The notes below the pieces were generated by a model that saw nothing but the letters and a program-made list of their open reading frames with translations, searched no databases and had not been told where the DNA came from. DNA of 64,000 bases from Cryptosporidium bovis (taxonomy: Eukaryota; Apicomplexa; Conoidasida; Eucoccidiorida; Cryptosporidiidae), in contig VHIT02000054.1 in NCBI GenBank assembly GCA_009768925.2, positions 372,001 through 436,000 on the forward strand, written 5' to 3'. A program made the position numbers and the translations under genes. Shown here piece after piece: positions 37,170 to 48,145 of the stretch (its first letter is position 1; the number at the start of each line of letters is the position of its first letter).

Positions 37170-40100
37170 ATGGTCTTCTTTGACGTTTTCGCGCCTTCTC
37201 TAATTTTCGAATCTGATTTATTCAAGGTAAGGTATTCATAGCATGTTTTTAGTGAGTCTTTTGTTCAACTTATTCTAATATTTATATAATTCATTACTAT
37301 TAGATGAGGTTTTTGTCAATTTCAAGTTATAATATTATAGCTTGGAATGAAATTCGACTTAATAACATAAAAATATCATCTAATAAGAATGAAGAAAAAG
37401 GTGCGAGTCAGGTTTTCATCAGAGATTTAACGATAAAAATAAACAATTGGTTCGCCTTCATAATTACATGCATTTTATTCTATTTGCTTAATGTTAATTC
37501 ATTTCTATTCATAATAAGGTTTTTGAGTGGAAAATTCATAGGAATTCATATTAATGGTCTAAATTGCTACATAAAAACAAAAAAAAGAATTACAAATGAA
37601 ATAGCGAGTGAAGGGCTCTCAATTTTGAAATTAACTCATGCCTTTTCTGATATTTGTGTTTCCGATGCTTTTGTAATATTTGAAGTTCAATTAGGGTCAA
37701 AGCTTTTTTTTTTTGGGTTGCAAGTTGGATTTTTATATTTAAATAATGAAAAAGGTAACACTTGCAAACTATTACTAAGAAGATCAATTATCAGGTACAA
37801 AGAATTAGATCTGTTTGGTTTAGAAGATCATAATACATTAAAAGATCCTGATTTTAATTTAAAAAAGCTATTTGTTACATTATTTAATCAAAATTCATCA
37901 TGTAGGCTGTTCAATATTCCCGGAGTAATAAATATAAAGATAAGTTATAATATTAATAAAATTTCTGTAATGACAACAGAGGATTATTTTGATGAGGAAT
38001 TTTGTGGAATTTACTTATCTTTTATGGGGATATTAAGGTTATTTAATAATTTGGGGCTACAGAACTATATAAAAAATCAAATAGAAGTGGGACATAAGAA
38101 TTGTCGTAAATTTCAAATCTCATTTATTTTGAAAAAACTAAAATTTGAAGACTTAAACAGTGGGGTCATTATTTTCAACGATCTAAATTATTATTTCGAT
38201 TTTGAGTCGAGTGGTTTGAAAAAATTATCAGTTGAAATAGATTATTCTTTCATATCGTTCCAAATGTCTTACTTTAGACTTGCAGAAATATTTGGCTTGA
38301 AAGCTATGTACGAAAAAGTTGATCATATATTTAATATTGAGTTTGGCCTAGTCAAATTACACTTATACAACAATATAATTTTCAATGAATTTACTGATTA
38401 TTGTAAGATAGTTGAAATACCATCAGTGATTTTCCTAGTAATTTTTGATTTTAGTAATGAACAGTGTATTAAATGTCTACTCAATACTGATATTTCTGGA
38501 TCACTGATATCATTAAATAATTCTGGAGTTCAAAGTTATGTTAATAACAAAAATAACATTGATAAAGAGTTACTTCTTTTGACTTCAGAGTATTTTCTCA
38601 CTAGTATCCATAGCGACCTATTTTTTGAAATAGAAAGTGAAAATTTATCTGAGGCTACAAAAAGGAATGAATTAAATGTTGAGTTTCAAGTAACTTTTTC
38701 CTCAGAAATAGAAATTATAGATGAGTCATCCACAATATCGCTAAATTTTGGAAATGGAAGTGTTGGCTTCATCTATAATTCAAGTAATATTGAGTTAAAT
38801 GCAGGTAAAATATATATACTATTCAAAAGAATCACAAATTCTGAAGAGGTGAAATTTATAGAACAAAAAATATCTTCCTTAGTATTCAAATCTTTTAAAA
38901 CAATTGAAAATAAAGTTTGTTTTAACAGGCAAGTAAGAAACATTGAGATTTGTGATTACTCTATTGAAATAAACAATAAGTTATCTATTAAATGTTCTAG
39001 AGTCAAATTCATAAATTTATTAGATGGAAGTAAAACATTACGTTTAAATTCAATATGTTTAAAGTACAAGCTTCCAGTTAAATGGGAAATTAGGGATACC
39101 TTCCTATCAGCAAGGGCAACGGAAGCGAGTATAGAATCAATAAGTAATTTACAAAATTTCGAAAGAATTTCAGTTAGCAAATTAGTAATGTATGAAGAGT
39201 CGAATAGATATCCCGATATTTGCCACAAACTATTGAATTTTAAAAGTAACTTAAATATTTACAATTATTCAAACTTGCATAATATTAAAATACATTTTGA
39301 ATTTCCTGAAATAAAGTTAAATATCTCAAAAAATAATATTTTAAACATTTCTGAGTTATTTTTTGTTCTTAAAAAAGAAATAACCTGTAAAAATTCCTTA
39401 TTTTTCGTTGAAAAGGAGAAGATAATGGAGTTTACATTCAAGGCTACTACAATTAACATCTTTGAAAATTATGGAAACAAATACATTATTTTTACTATTT
39501 ATAATGAGAAAAGTGTTGGAAACATTACATTAAACAGGGATGAAAATAACACTAGTTTTAATATAAATAAAATGAGATTATTTATCGGTGAGAAAGAGAT
39601 GCGAAGTCGTTTGAATTTGATTGATTTTCCGTTTGCGAACGAAACGACTTACTTTTTAATCGAAAAAAGTCGGCCTCATGAAATAATATGTTATGAATTT
39701 TTGGAAAAAGAAAATTTAAGCTATTATTTTACAGAAGCGAATGAAATAGGATATTTTGAAGACCTTTTTTATCCCATTTTGTTTTTTGAATTAGATATTT
39801 TCTTAAATTTGAAATTTGAGAGAGTTGATGGATTTATCTCAAAAACTTATTTCAATGTTGGTTTTGATCAATTACAATTAACAAGTGGTGTATATATTGT
39901 CTTAGATATTGTTGATATTTTGAAATTGATAACATTTTTTGGTGGTAATAATGAAACGAAACAATCAGGTTTATTATTTAACATACTTGATATAGATCAT
40001 TTTTCATTGATTTCATCTTCAATCACATTAATATTGTTGAATTCGCAATTAGAAAAAAAAGATAAAATATCGATAAATATTGAAAAATTAAAAGTGTTCA

Positions 40101-43100
40101 GAAATAAAGTTAATTGTAACTTATGGCTTGACAAATTTCGGATTTGTTTTTTTAGTCCAAGTAAAAATGTTCTCGGTCAACAAATTGGGATATATATTGA
40201 CGATTTTCATGAGATAAGTAAATTTTATACAGGAGTTACTGAGATAAATGAAATTCTAAATATTGATTTATTGAATTTAGGCTTTGATTATTACAATAAT
40301 AAAGTAATGCGAGTGGATATGTATGTAAATATTGCAAAATTAACATTGACAAAGGAATTCTTAGACAATATAAACGACAATATTGACAAATTTTTTGTTG
40401 GAAATTGTTCATATGATAAGGTTTTTATTGTAAGGCATTCTAATCACTCACCTTTAAGAGTATTCATTAGAAACATAAGACAATGCCCAAACTATAACAA
40501 CAATATTATTAAATCATCAAAAAATCAACTTTTTTTATTGGATTATCTTGGAATTTATTGCCTTCTTGAGAATCTAAAATTAAGTTATAGAAATTTTGAT
40601 CTAAATTTGAATTTTAGATCGAAATACTTGGTTGAATTAGATAACACCTCAAAATTCAACTGTAACAATATTATCAATAATTATTCATATTACCGAGGAT
40701 ACTTCATAAACAATAGTTATTTAGACAGTACAATAAAATTTTCATCAAATAAAAATATACTGTCAAAATATCGACAAAGTTTAGTTTCTTTTGAGAATAT
40801 CAAGGGAAACTATTATTCAGGTAGTTTATTGTTTGGAATTAACATCAAAATAATCTCGGAAATAAAACGAGATCTTGGTTTATTTTTTTCTTCAAATTCG
40901 AATGGTCTTTCAAATTTACATAGCTACCATTATGTTTCAGAAAACAAATATTTTGAATGTTCTCTTGATTTTTTAGTTGAAAATAATCATATTTATATCT
41001 GCCAGAAAGAAAACAGAAAGGACTATAATAATAGTATTGCGACACTTAAAGACAGTATAAATTTCTTAAATATTTTTGACTCAGTAACAAGTAGTACTGA
41101 ATATTTTTACTGTGATTATAAAATAATTGATTCAAACTTCCAAATAGGAGTTGAATGCTTCAAAGATAATAAAACTATTTTTATCAAACTATTTAATATT
41201 GTAAATTTGGTAAACATTTCTGGAATTAAATTACATTATTGTATTTTTAGCACAGTGTTTAGTTATCAATTAAACAATTTCAGAGAATCAAAACCTATTG
41301 AGAATTTTAGTGTTGAGTCTATAATGGATATTGACTACAATGAAGAACTCTGCTTAATTATTGAAAACTCAAAAAATAATCGTAAGGAGTTGAAGATAAG
41401 CCTTGAAAAAAATAAATCAGTCACAAATAATTGCTTTGATTTGACTTTTGGTGATTATTCTTATAATAAAGGGTTTTTTGATTTTAATAATAAGCTTCAG
41501 TTAAATATATGCATTTTTTTCGATAAGCACCGTTTTTACATCATTATTTGGCCATCAGCTGTTGTATTTAATCTCACATGTTATGACTTTATACTTAATT
41601 CAATAGTAGATGAACAAGAATTATATTGTATTTGTAAAAGGAAATACGCCCATAGGGAGAAAATATTGCCTTATATAGCAATACTAGGTAAGCACTTTCA
41701 GACAAAAGAAAAAAAAAAACTACTTTTATTTACAGTTGATGATTCAATAAAATATGAATTTGATGTTTTACATGAACATGAAGATGAGTTTTCAAATTTG
41801 ATAGTTGATTACAATAATAATATATCCATAAAAATAAATAATTATAACAATTTCATTAAAGATGAGACAATTTTTGGGATAATTCAGAGATCATCACTAA
41901 AGATTAGGAGTATTTCAATAGAACCTTATTGGTCAATTACTAACAATTCGAGTTTTAAATTGGACATATTTTCAAATAATAATATTTTTAGTGTTTATCC
42001 AAGTGTTGGATATTTAGATAATATAGGAATATTTGGGGGAGAAAGAACAAATGAATACAATAAATCAAATCATTTAATTGTTAGATTTCACAACTTTATT
42101 ACAAATTATGTTATTGATATCAGTAATAAAGATTCATTCAGTGATGTAATTAATTTATATTACTCAAATAATCCAAGCAATTTATGGGAAGTTGTTGAAA
42201 TAACAGTGACTATAAATAATTCAGCATATGATTTCCACCCTGAATACAGTGTCAAGGTCAGTGACTTTAATGAAGAAAAATGTGGAAATTATTATATCCT
42301 TAAAAATAAAACAAAAAATAGCTATTTATTATCACAAATCAATAGAAATTTTGATTTTAAAAGATACTTAACGTTCCATAAAATGGGAGATTTACAAACA
42401 GAAATTTGGAAAAATACCTTTTTGGAAAAAATCGCTTATAAAGTTGAAAACGAGTCAAAAAGGAATAATATTGATAACGATTCAACTTTTAGTTCAATCT
42501 ACCTATTTCCCGATTACGTTATGGATAATAAACTTGTTTATTGGGGAAATGACCTTGGGAGAACTTTGGAAAAGCTAATTCTTATAGAATATTTTGATGG
42601 AAATAATAATAGAATTGAACTAGATAGAATATATTTAACAGACAACAGAAGTACAAAAAAACGTTTTAATTACGGTTTTTTTGATCCAAAAAACAATATA
42701 AAATTTGTTCAATTTGAGGTGAATATAATCAGGTTCGAAAATGGGATAATTCAAATATATTTTCGTGATCTTTCTTTAATAAGTATACATACAACCCCAA
42801 ATCCACCATTTTTCTCACCAAATAACTGTTTAATTCCTTACTTTTCAAATATGGAAAGAAAAATAGAATTTGAAATTAATATCAATATTAGGGATTTTAA
42901 ATTAATTTTAGGTACTGTCATTTCGGAGGGGATTGTTATTTTCAAAAGAGACATATCGACATTATCTCATATTGGTACTCCTAAAAATTTATTTCCAATA
43001 TTTCCACCAAGGATTGATAGTGAAATATTAAAGTTAATTCCCTCTGTGGAATTAGTTTTAAGTAAAGTCAAAATAATATTAAAAAGGAACAAGCTATTAG

Positions 43101-43675
43101 AGCTCGACGATTTAGGTATAAATTATTTTATGGTTTTTTATGCAAAAAATCTTGATTTTACAGTCTTTAGGGGTAGTAAAGCAATAATGGAGATAGCAAA
43201 TAAAAAACACAATTACCTACCTTTGATTAGGTTCTCAATACTTGAAGGTATAAAAACAAGATTCGGGAAGTTTAGCGATCTAAAAAGATACCATGTTTAC
43301 GATTTAAACCTCAATTTGCCATCATTAAATGTTAATCTAAAATTAAATGACTACTTGGGTATATTAATAAGTAAATTTATGTATGAGAAAGAAGTACACA
43401 TTTGGAATTCAAATTCTGGAAAAGAGAAGTCGGGTGTGGTTATATACTTCAATACATGCGATTTATTTGTACAAAGAATAACAATAAATAATATGTTATT
43501 CTTACTTAATTACAGAGATTCAATAAAAACGCCATTAAAGTTGCATCTTGAAAACATTGATGTTCTATTCAGCTTAATTAGGAATAAAACGAAAGTGCTG
43601 GTTAAAAGCATAATAAAATCAATGCTGTTGAAGAGGATAAATTCAGTAGTAAATTTAATATTTTTAAATGATTAA
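37170..43675 (+). CDS. VPS13-family (chorein) bridge-like lipid transfer protein, two exons
   Basis: I place a first exon at 37170-37226 (MVFFDVFAPSLIFESDLFK) joined over a 77-bp phase-0 intron (GTAAGG...TATTAG) to 37304-43675, giving 2142 aa. The new N-terminus MVF..V resembles the VPS13 start, and NIIAWNEIRLNNIKIS fits the chorein L-x-x-N-I-x-I strand. Most of the protein is repetitive beta-rich sequence typical of a lipid-transfer groove. A segment around residues 1540-1580 (RSISIEPYWSITNNSSFKLD) resembles the SHR-BD/VAB region, and the end has a VPS13-like PSVELVLSKVKIILKR. A hydrophobic stretch near residues 65-95 (IITCILFYLLNVNSFLFI) is odd for VPS13 and recalls the N-terminal anchor of Hobbit/Csf1 proteins. 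Such proteins move phospholipids at membrane contacts. Confidence 0.6.
37227..37303 (+). other. Intron separating the first exon of the VPS13-like gene
   Basis: The 77-bp intron starts GTAAGG and ends TATTAG. It was found because an open frame starting MVFFDV upstream runs in phase into the long frame. The second exon by chance begins with ATG, which hides the true start. Confidence 0.65.
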
Positions 43676-43713
43676 ACTTAAACATAGGGAACTAATCTTT
43701 ACAAATTTTAATT

Positions 43714-45123
43714 CTATATATACCAGTATACTACCGCTACAATACAGTAGCTTATAATTAACAATACTCCTTCAAACCAATTGGATTCTCCATCTTGCAC
43801 AATTCCAATAACAATGAGGTTTGTTAATAATAAAATAATGGCGGACACTGGAGTAAATGATAGTGTCATAGGCTTACATAATAACCATCCAACAATTACA
43901 CTGAATGGCACAACAAATAGAGCAATCTGAGTAGAGCTACCGACAGCTACACCCATAGTTAGATCCACTTTATTTTTAATGGCAACGGATACTGCAGTTA
44001 TATGTTCAGCAGCGTTTCCAACAAGAGGCAACAAAATTACTCCGATAAAGTTTTCGGAGAATCCCCATTCAGATACAAAACCACTTATTGACTCCATGAG
44101 GAACTCGCTAATAACTGAAATAAGTACTGTGCATAATATTGTCAAAGCTACACCGATTTGCCACGATAAAGTTGGGAATTCAAGACAAACATCATATAAT
44201 TTATAATTAACATCTTGGAAAGCTGATAAGTTACTACTATTTTGACCGAATGTTTCGAATATTGAAAACAAATTAAATTTTTTTACAGGGTTAATGTCAC
44301 TCGAAGTTGCTGGTAGAACATTACCATTTGAAAATAATATATTATCGTCTCGAAAAAGATTAAAATGAGTGTATAATTGAAAAAATAAGAACAAAACATA
44401 AGTAAACGATAGTAATATTGCAGTTAGTCTTGAAATCATTAATATATTGTGTTGTGGAAGGTCGAATTGAGCAACAATAGTGGGAATTGATATTGCCATA
44501 CAAGACAACATAAGAAGTGAAGTTGAAAAAGATGCACCTTTTTCATTAAATTTCTGAACATGATGGAAAAGTCCTCCTGCAAAAAAAGACATTCCTAGTA
44601 TAAGTAGAAGATTTGATAGTATCGAACCCAGTAGTGTTCCTTGAACAACGGTTACTAGTCCTGCCTTAATACCCTGAACTGTTATAATCATCTCCACTGC
44701 ATTTCCAAAAGTCGCATTTAACAGCCCACCAATGACCTCACCAGTATGTAACGCTAGTTCTTCAGTAAATATCCCAAGTAAGCTAGCTAGAGGTATTAAA
44801 GAAATAAAGTTAAACCAAAATGTCGCAAGTGGCCCCCAATTTAGATAATAACTCAATATACCAAAAGGAATGCAAACTAACAACATATTAAATTTGGTAA
44901 ACAAAATGTTGATAATTGCGATAAAATCTGATTTCCATGTAAAATTAGTTATTTTAGAATCATTAATGTCATTAATAGCCCTACCAGAGTTTATAAATTG
45001 TTTTTTCAAATCATTTTGCTGACTTAGGAAGCCAACTATATAGGGGAAAGTCCGACGTCTATAAAATGGGTCAGATAAAGTACGACGCAAATATGATGTT
45101 GCTCTCATGCGTTGAAGAACCAT
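43714..45123 (-). CDS. CAX: Vacuolar-type Ca2+/H+ exchanger (CAX)
   Basis: The 469-aa protein matches CAX/VCX1 exchangers, which use a proton gradient to load Ca2+ into acidic stores. It has about 11 membrane segments and the two inverted alpha-repeat motifs. The first is GNAVEMIITVQ (residues 140-150), with Glu144 as the transport residue. The second is LPLVGNAAEHITAVSVA near residue 375, preceded by FIGVILLPLVG. Family-type EELALHTGEVIGGLLNATFG precedes the first. An arginine-rich N-terminus (RRTLSDPFYRRRTF) precedes TM1, where plant CAX proteins carry an autoinhibitory segment; this is inference. Tail-to-tail with the VPS13-like gene (38 bp). Confidence 0.95.
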   Translation of the reverse strand: MVLQRMRATSYLRRTLSDPFYRRRTFPYIVGFLSQQNDLKKQFINSGRAINDINDSKITNFTWKSDFIAIINILFTKFNMLLVCIPFGILSYYLNWGPLATFWFNFISLIPLASLLGIFTEELALHTGEVIGGLLNATFGNAVEMIITVQGIKAGLVTVVQGTLLGSILSNLLLILGMSFFAGGLFHHVQKFNEKGASFSTSLLMLSCMAISIPTIVAQFDLPQHNILMISRLTAILLSFTYVLFLFFQLYTHFNLFRDDNILFSNGNVLPATSSDINPVKKFNLFSIFETFGQNSSNLSAFQDVNYKLYDVCLEFPTLSWQIGVALTILCTVLISVISEFLMESISGFVSEWGFSENFIGVILLPLVGNAAEHITAVSVAIKNKVDLTMGVAVGSSTQIALFVVPFSVIVGWLLCKPMTLSFTPVSAIILLLTNLIVIGIVQDGESNWFEGVLLIISYCIVAVVYWYI

Positions 45124-45943
45124 GTTTTAAATTAAATACTTCATAAAAAAAAGGAAACCACCACTTTTAGTATTTTATCCAGTAAGTTAATTATATGATT
45201 AGAAACAATTCCTGAAGCATAAAGTATATTGACTTAAATGGTTATAAAAACATCACGCAAATAAAAAGATATTTGTCTCTGAATACCATAGGAGAGAAAT
45301 ATGCCCTACTACCCAATCCAACTCTCAAATAACCAAGGTAATGAGCAAAAAAGAACTTGATTTTCCATATAAGTTTAGGAAACTAACAGTTTTATTTTTA
45401 TTACTTTAGAAACAAAATTATCTCTATATAGATAAGAGTATAAACATTTATATATCGAAATACAATTATTATTAGTTTTTTATAGGAATTTTTAGATACC
45501 GCCAAAACAATTAATTGCAAACCTGAATCAAAACAAAAAAGCTGCAGTAAATCCCGCCAGCAAGGGTAATTAATGAATATTTTTTCTGTTCTGATTAGGT
45601 TAATTAGCCTAAAAAGAGGTTAAGAGACCTCAAAGAAGTGTTAAATTGCAATCAACCGTATTAATATATAGATTATTTGTGTTTCATTGTATTTGAATGA
45701 TTTTGGTGCATTCGAATTTATTTCTGTATCAGTTATAAATTAAGATTTATTCTGATCATTTCAACTCTAACATTATTGAAGAGCGGCCTAAAGTGGGGTT
45801 GTTAAATTAAATAATTAGGTGTAAGAGATGAATGATATGGTGATGTACTACTGAGAAAATGTAGAGTGAACATGCACACATTCATATTTACATAGCTGTT
45901 TGCGATAGTATCAATAACACAAATAACGACCAATTAAACAACC
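45124..45943. other. Head-to-head spacer, CAX / PDK1-like kinase
   Basis: This 820-bp AT-rich spacer lies between the CAX and kinase starts. It contains TCCCGCC at 45552-45558 within atcccgccagcaagggt and a GC-richer patch around 45780-45800. I saw no gene. Confidence 0.5.
45552..45558. promoter_or_regulatory. E2F-like CCCGCC box
   Basis: TCCCGCC lies in the head-to-head spacer between CAX and the PDK1-like kinase. GGCGC/CCCGCC words are over-represented upstream of Cryptosporidium genes in published motif work and are attributed to E2F/DP factors. Role here is inferred. Confidence 0.35.
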
Positions 45944-47216
45944 ATGAGGAGGGGCTTTTTAAAAGGTGCAAGTTTAAAGAGTGATTCTACTACTGAGAAA
46001 CACAATGTTCTTAAAAAGGTACGATTTTAGAGTTTTTAGTTGAACTACTTAATTACTTAATATTTAGGATAATGTTGATAAATACGAGATCTTAGAATTA
46101 TTAGGTACAGGGAACTTTACAAAAGTATTTAGGGGGTTTGATAAAATTAACAAGATAGATGTTGCAATAAAAGTAGCCGAGAAATCGCGTCTGATTTCAA
46201 TAAGAAAAGAAGATGAAATATTAAATGAAAAAAAAATTTGTATGATGATAAATGATAATCCCTCTAAAAACGTGGTAAAACTTTTAAGTACATTTTCAAA
46301 CGATGAAAATTTATATTTGGTTTATGAGCTTTGCACTGGTGGGGAACTCTGGGAAAAAATTCTACCGATAGGTTTAAGACCATTAACCCAGGCAAAATTT
46401 TTCCTGGCTCAACTTTTAATTTCAATAGAACATATACACAATTTGGGAATTATACATCGCGACATAAAGGCTGAGAACTGTTTTATAACAGAAGAGGGTT
46501 GGCTTAAGCTCGGTGACTTCGGCTCTTCGATAACAATAAATGAAACAAAATGTTCCTCAACTAATTGCAATTCTTCATGTGAATGTAGGTTTGTAATGAG
46601 AAGGGGGAGAAGGGAATTTAAATATTACGTAGGTACTCCCCAATTCATGCCACCCGAAAGTATTAGAAATAAACCACCAACGAAGGCCGTTGATTTGTGG
46701 AGCTTCGGGTGTACTGTTTTTCAGGTAATATCAGGTTATCCACCATACAATGCACCAAGCGAATTTTTAGTATATTGTAGAATACTAGGAAATAAGTTGG
46801 TATTCCCACCTGACTTTCCGGAGGATGCAAAGTCCCTCGTCGAGTTGCTCATGAGACACAATCCTGAGGAGAGACCAAACATTGAAAAAATAAAGAAGCA
46901 CAAATTCTTTGAACAAATTGATTTTGGTAGATTTTTAAGTAAAGAAAATTTCCACTTTATATGTCCACCTACATTGAAAGACCTTTGTCTAATAAGTATT
47001 TCAAAAACGGGAAAAAAACTCGAGGAGGACCAAATAACGAGGTTGAAGGCTTCGGAGAGTATGATAAAAAGTATTAAAAGGATTAATTTTGATTTAGAAA
47101 GGAGCGTATATGAGGGGCCTAGGGATTCCTGGATAGACGAATTCCCCGAATTCATACAAAATGACTTTGCGTGCGAGTCAGATGGAAACACCCCATCACA
47201 CGAAAGTAGCGAATAG
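45944..47216 (+). CDS. PDK1-like AGC protein kinase, two exons
   Basis: The model is join(45944-46018, 46068-47216), 407 aa, with a 49-bp phase-0 intron (GTACGA...ATTTAG). Splicing adds the glycine loop and ATP lysine that an internal ATG at 46242 would lose. Motifs are GTGNFTKVFRG, VAIK with Lys60, HRDIKAEN with Asp157, GDFGSS with Asp175, YYVGTPQFMPPES and DLWSFGCTVFQVISGYPPY. The activation loop and the DLW-F-GC-x-x-x-Q segment are most like 3-phosphoinositide-dependent kinase 1. No PH domain follows; the last 90 residues are charged and end acidic. PDK1 phosphorylates activation loops of other AGC kinases. The family is certain, the PDK1 orthology likely. Confidence 0.8.
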
Positions 47217-47295
47217 AATATAACAATTTAGCAGAAAGCCCTCACTGTGCGTACTGGTACTTCACTGAAACCGCGTTACTGACCTCAGCCTTCAG

Positions 47296-47300
47296 AAAAA
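47296..47300 (-). terminator. RNA polymerase III T-run downstream of tRNA-Val
   Basis: On the minus strand the first run of five T after the tRNA lies here, leaving a trailer of about 39 nt (47301-47339). It fits a pol III stop. Confidence 0.5.
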
Positions 47301-47339
47301 GTCCTGGGCGCCACACAACGGAGGCGTCACTCACGATAT

Positions 47340-47411
47340 AGGAAGAACGGGAATCGAACCCGTGACCTCTCGCGTGTGAGGCGAGCGTCATAACCCCTAG
47401 ACCATCCTCCT
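47340..47411 (-). tRNA. tRNA-Val (anticodon CAC)
   Basis: The minus strand folds into a 72-nt cloverleaf. The acceptor AGGAGGA pairs with TCTTCCT (one G-T). The D arm is GTCTAGGGGTTATGAC, the anticodon stem CTCGC/GCGAG has loop CTCACAC giving anticodon CAC, the variable loop is AGGTC, and the T arm is ACGGG-TTCGATT-CCCGT. There is no intron and no encoded CCA. It decodes GUG. Flanked by the kinase (+) and APC11 (-). Confidence 0.93.
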
Positions 47412-47472
47412 CTAGCAGGGCTGGGGGATTCGATATATATTAGCTTAGGTTTATCAGAACTAAAAACTGAAT

Positions 47473-47751
47473 TTATTTGGGATCTTCATTTTTCAGTTGA
47501 AACTTGAATTCTCTTCTGCACATAGGACATAATCCAGAATCATTTCTTGCACGTGCAAGCCATTCGTGAATGCAATGAAGGTGAAAAGAATGACCACATT
47601 CACCAAATGCAGGTGGGCATGTATCTCCTGGTTTTAAACATTGTGGGCAACTAAATTCGAATGATTCGCTGCAGATGCTACACAAATCATCCCCACATAA
47701 CCAATTCCAGTATCCGATCATCCACATTTTATTTATTTTTATTCTGGACAT
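47473..47751 (-). CDS. APC11: Anaphase-promoting complex RING subunit APC11
   Basis: The 92-aa protein has the size and features of APC11, the RING-H2 catalytic subunit that recruits the E2 to the APC/C. It starts SRIKINKMWMIGYWNWLCGDD (first part SRIKINKMWMIGYWNW), similar to K-I-K-x-W-x-x-x-A-x-W-x-W. Zinc ligands are CSICSESF, CPQCLKPGDTCPPAFG, CGHSFHLHCIHEWL and CPMCRREFKF. The P-G-D-x-C-P insertion with the extra zinc-binding cysteines distinguishes APC11 from RBX1. It is head-to-head with Prp2 (394 bp). Confidence 0.96.
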   Translation of the reverse strand: MSRIKINKMWMIGYWNWLCGDDLCSICSESFEFSCPQCLKPGDTCPPAFGECGHSFHLHCIHEWLARARNDSGLCPMCRREFKFQLKNEDPK

Positions 47752-48145
47752 TTTTTCATGTTTGTTGTTATTCCCTTATGGTTTGAGTTTGTAAAACCAG
47801 GGGGCTCTACAATTCCGCTCAATTATTTTTTGTAACTAGGTTGAGTGAGGTTCTTGCTAGGCGTAATAAATAATTATTTAATAGATTTCATTAAACATTC
47901 AAGATTCACTTCTACATAAATCAATTAAAAAAATGATGTATTTAGATGTTATAATTTTTTTCTGCCATATTTAAATGATACCTTATTCCAAAAAACCCAA
48001 TTAAGTTTGAAAAGCGGTACTCAATCTTTTTTTTCCTATCTTTCCAAAAAAAAAGAAAAAAGATTTTAATTTTGTTATTATATGTATAACAAATATACCA
48101 GTAATGAACCGTGTTTTAAGTCAGGGAATTGGATAGTTTATAATA
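47752..48145. other. Head-to-head spacer, APC11 / Prp2
   Basis: This 394-bp spacer is AT-rich with T- and A-runs (near 48030 and 48048-48060). No gene or clear known site was seen. Confidence 0.5.

Noticed and set aside
37304-43675. ATG at 37304 as the true start of the VPS13-like gene
   Set aside because: An upstream exon with good splice sites restores a VPS13-like N-terminus.
46242-47216. Kinase starting at 46242
   Set aside because: This would delete the glycine loop and ATP lysine, which lie in frame upstream after splicing.
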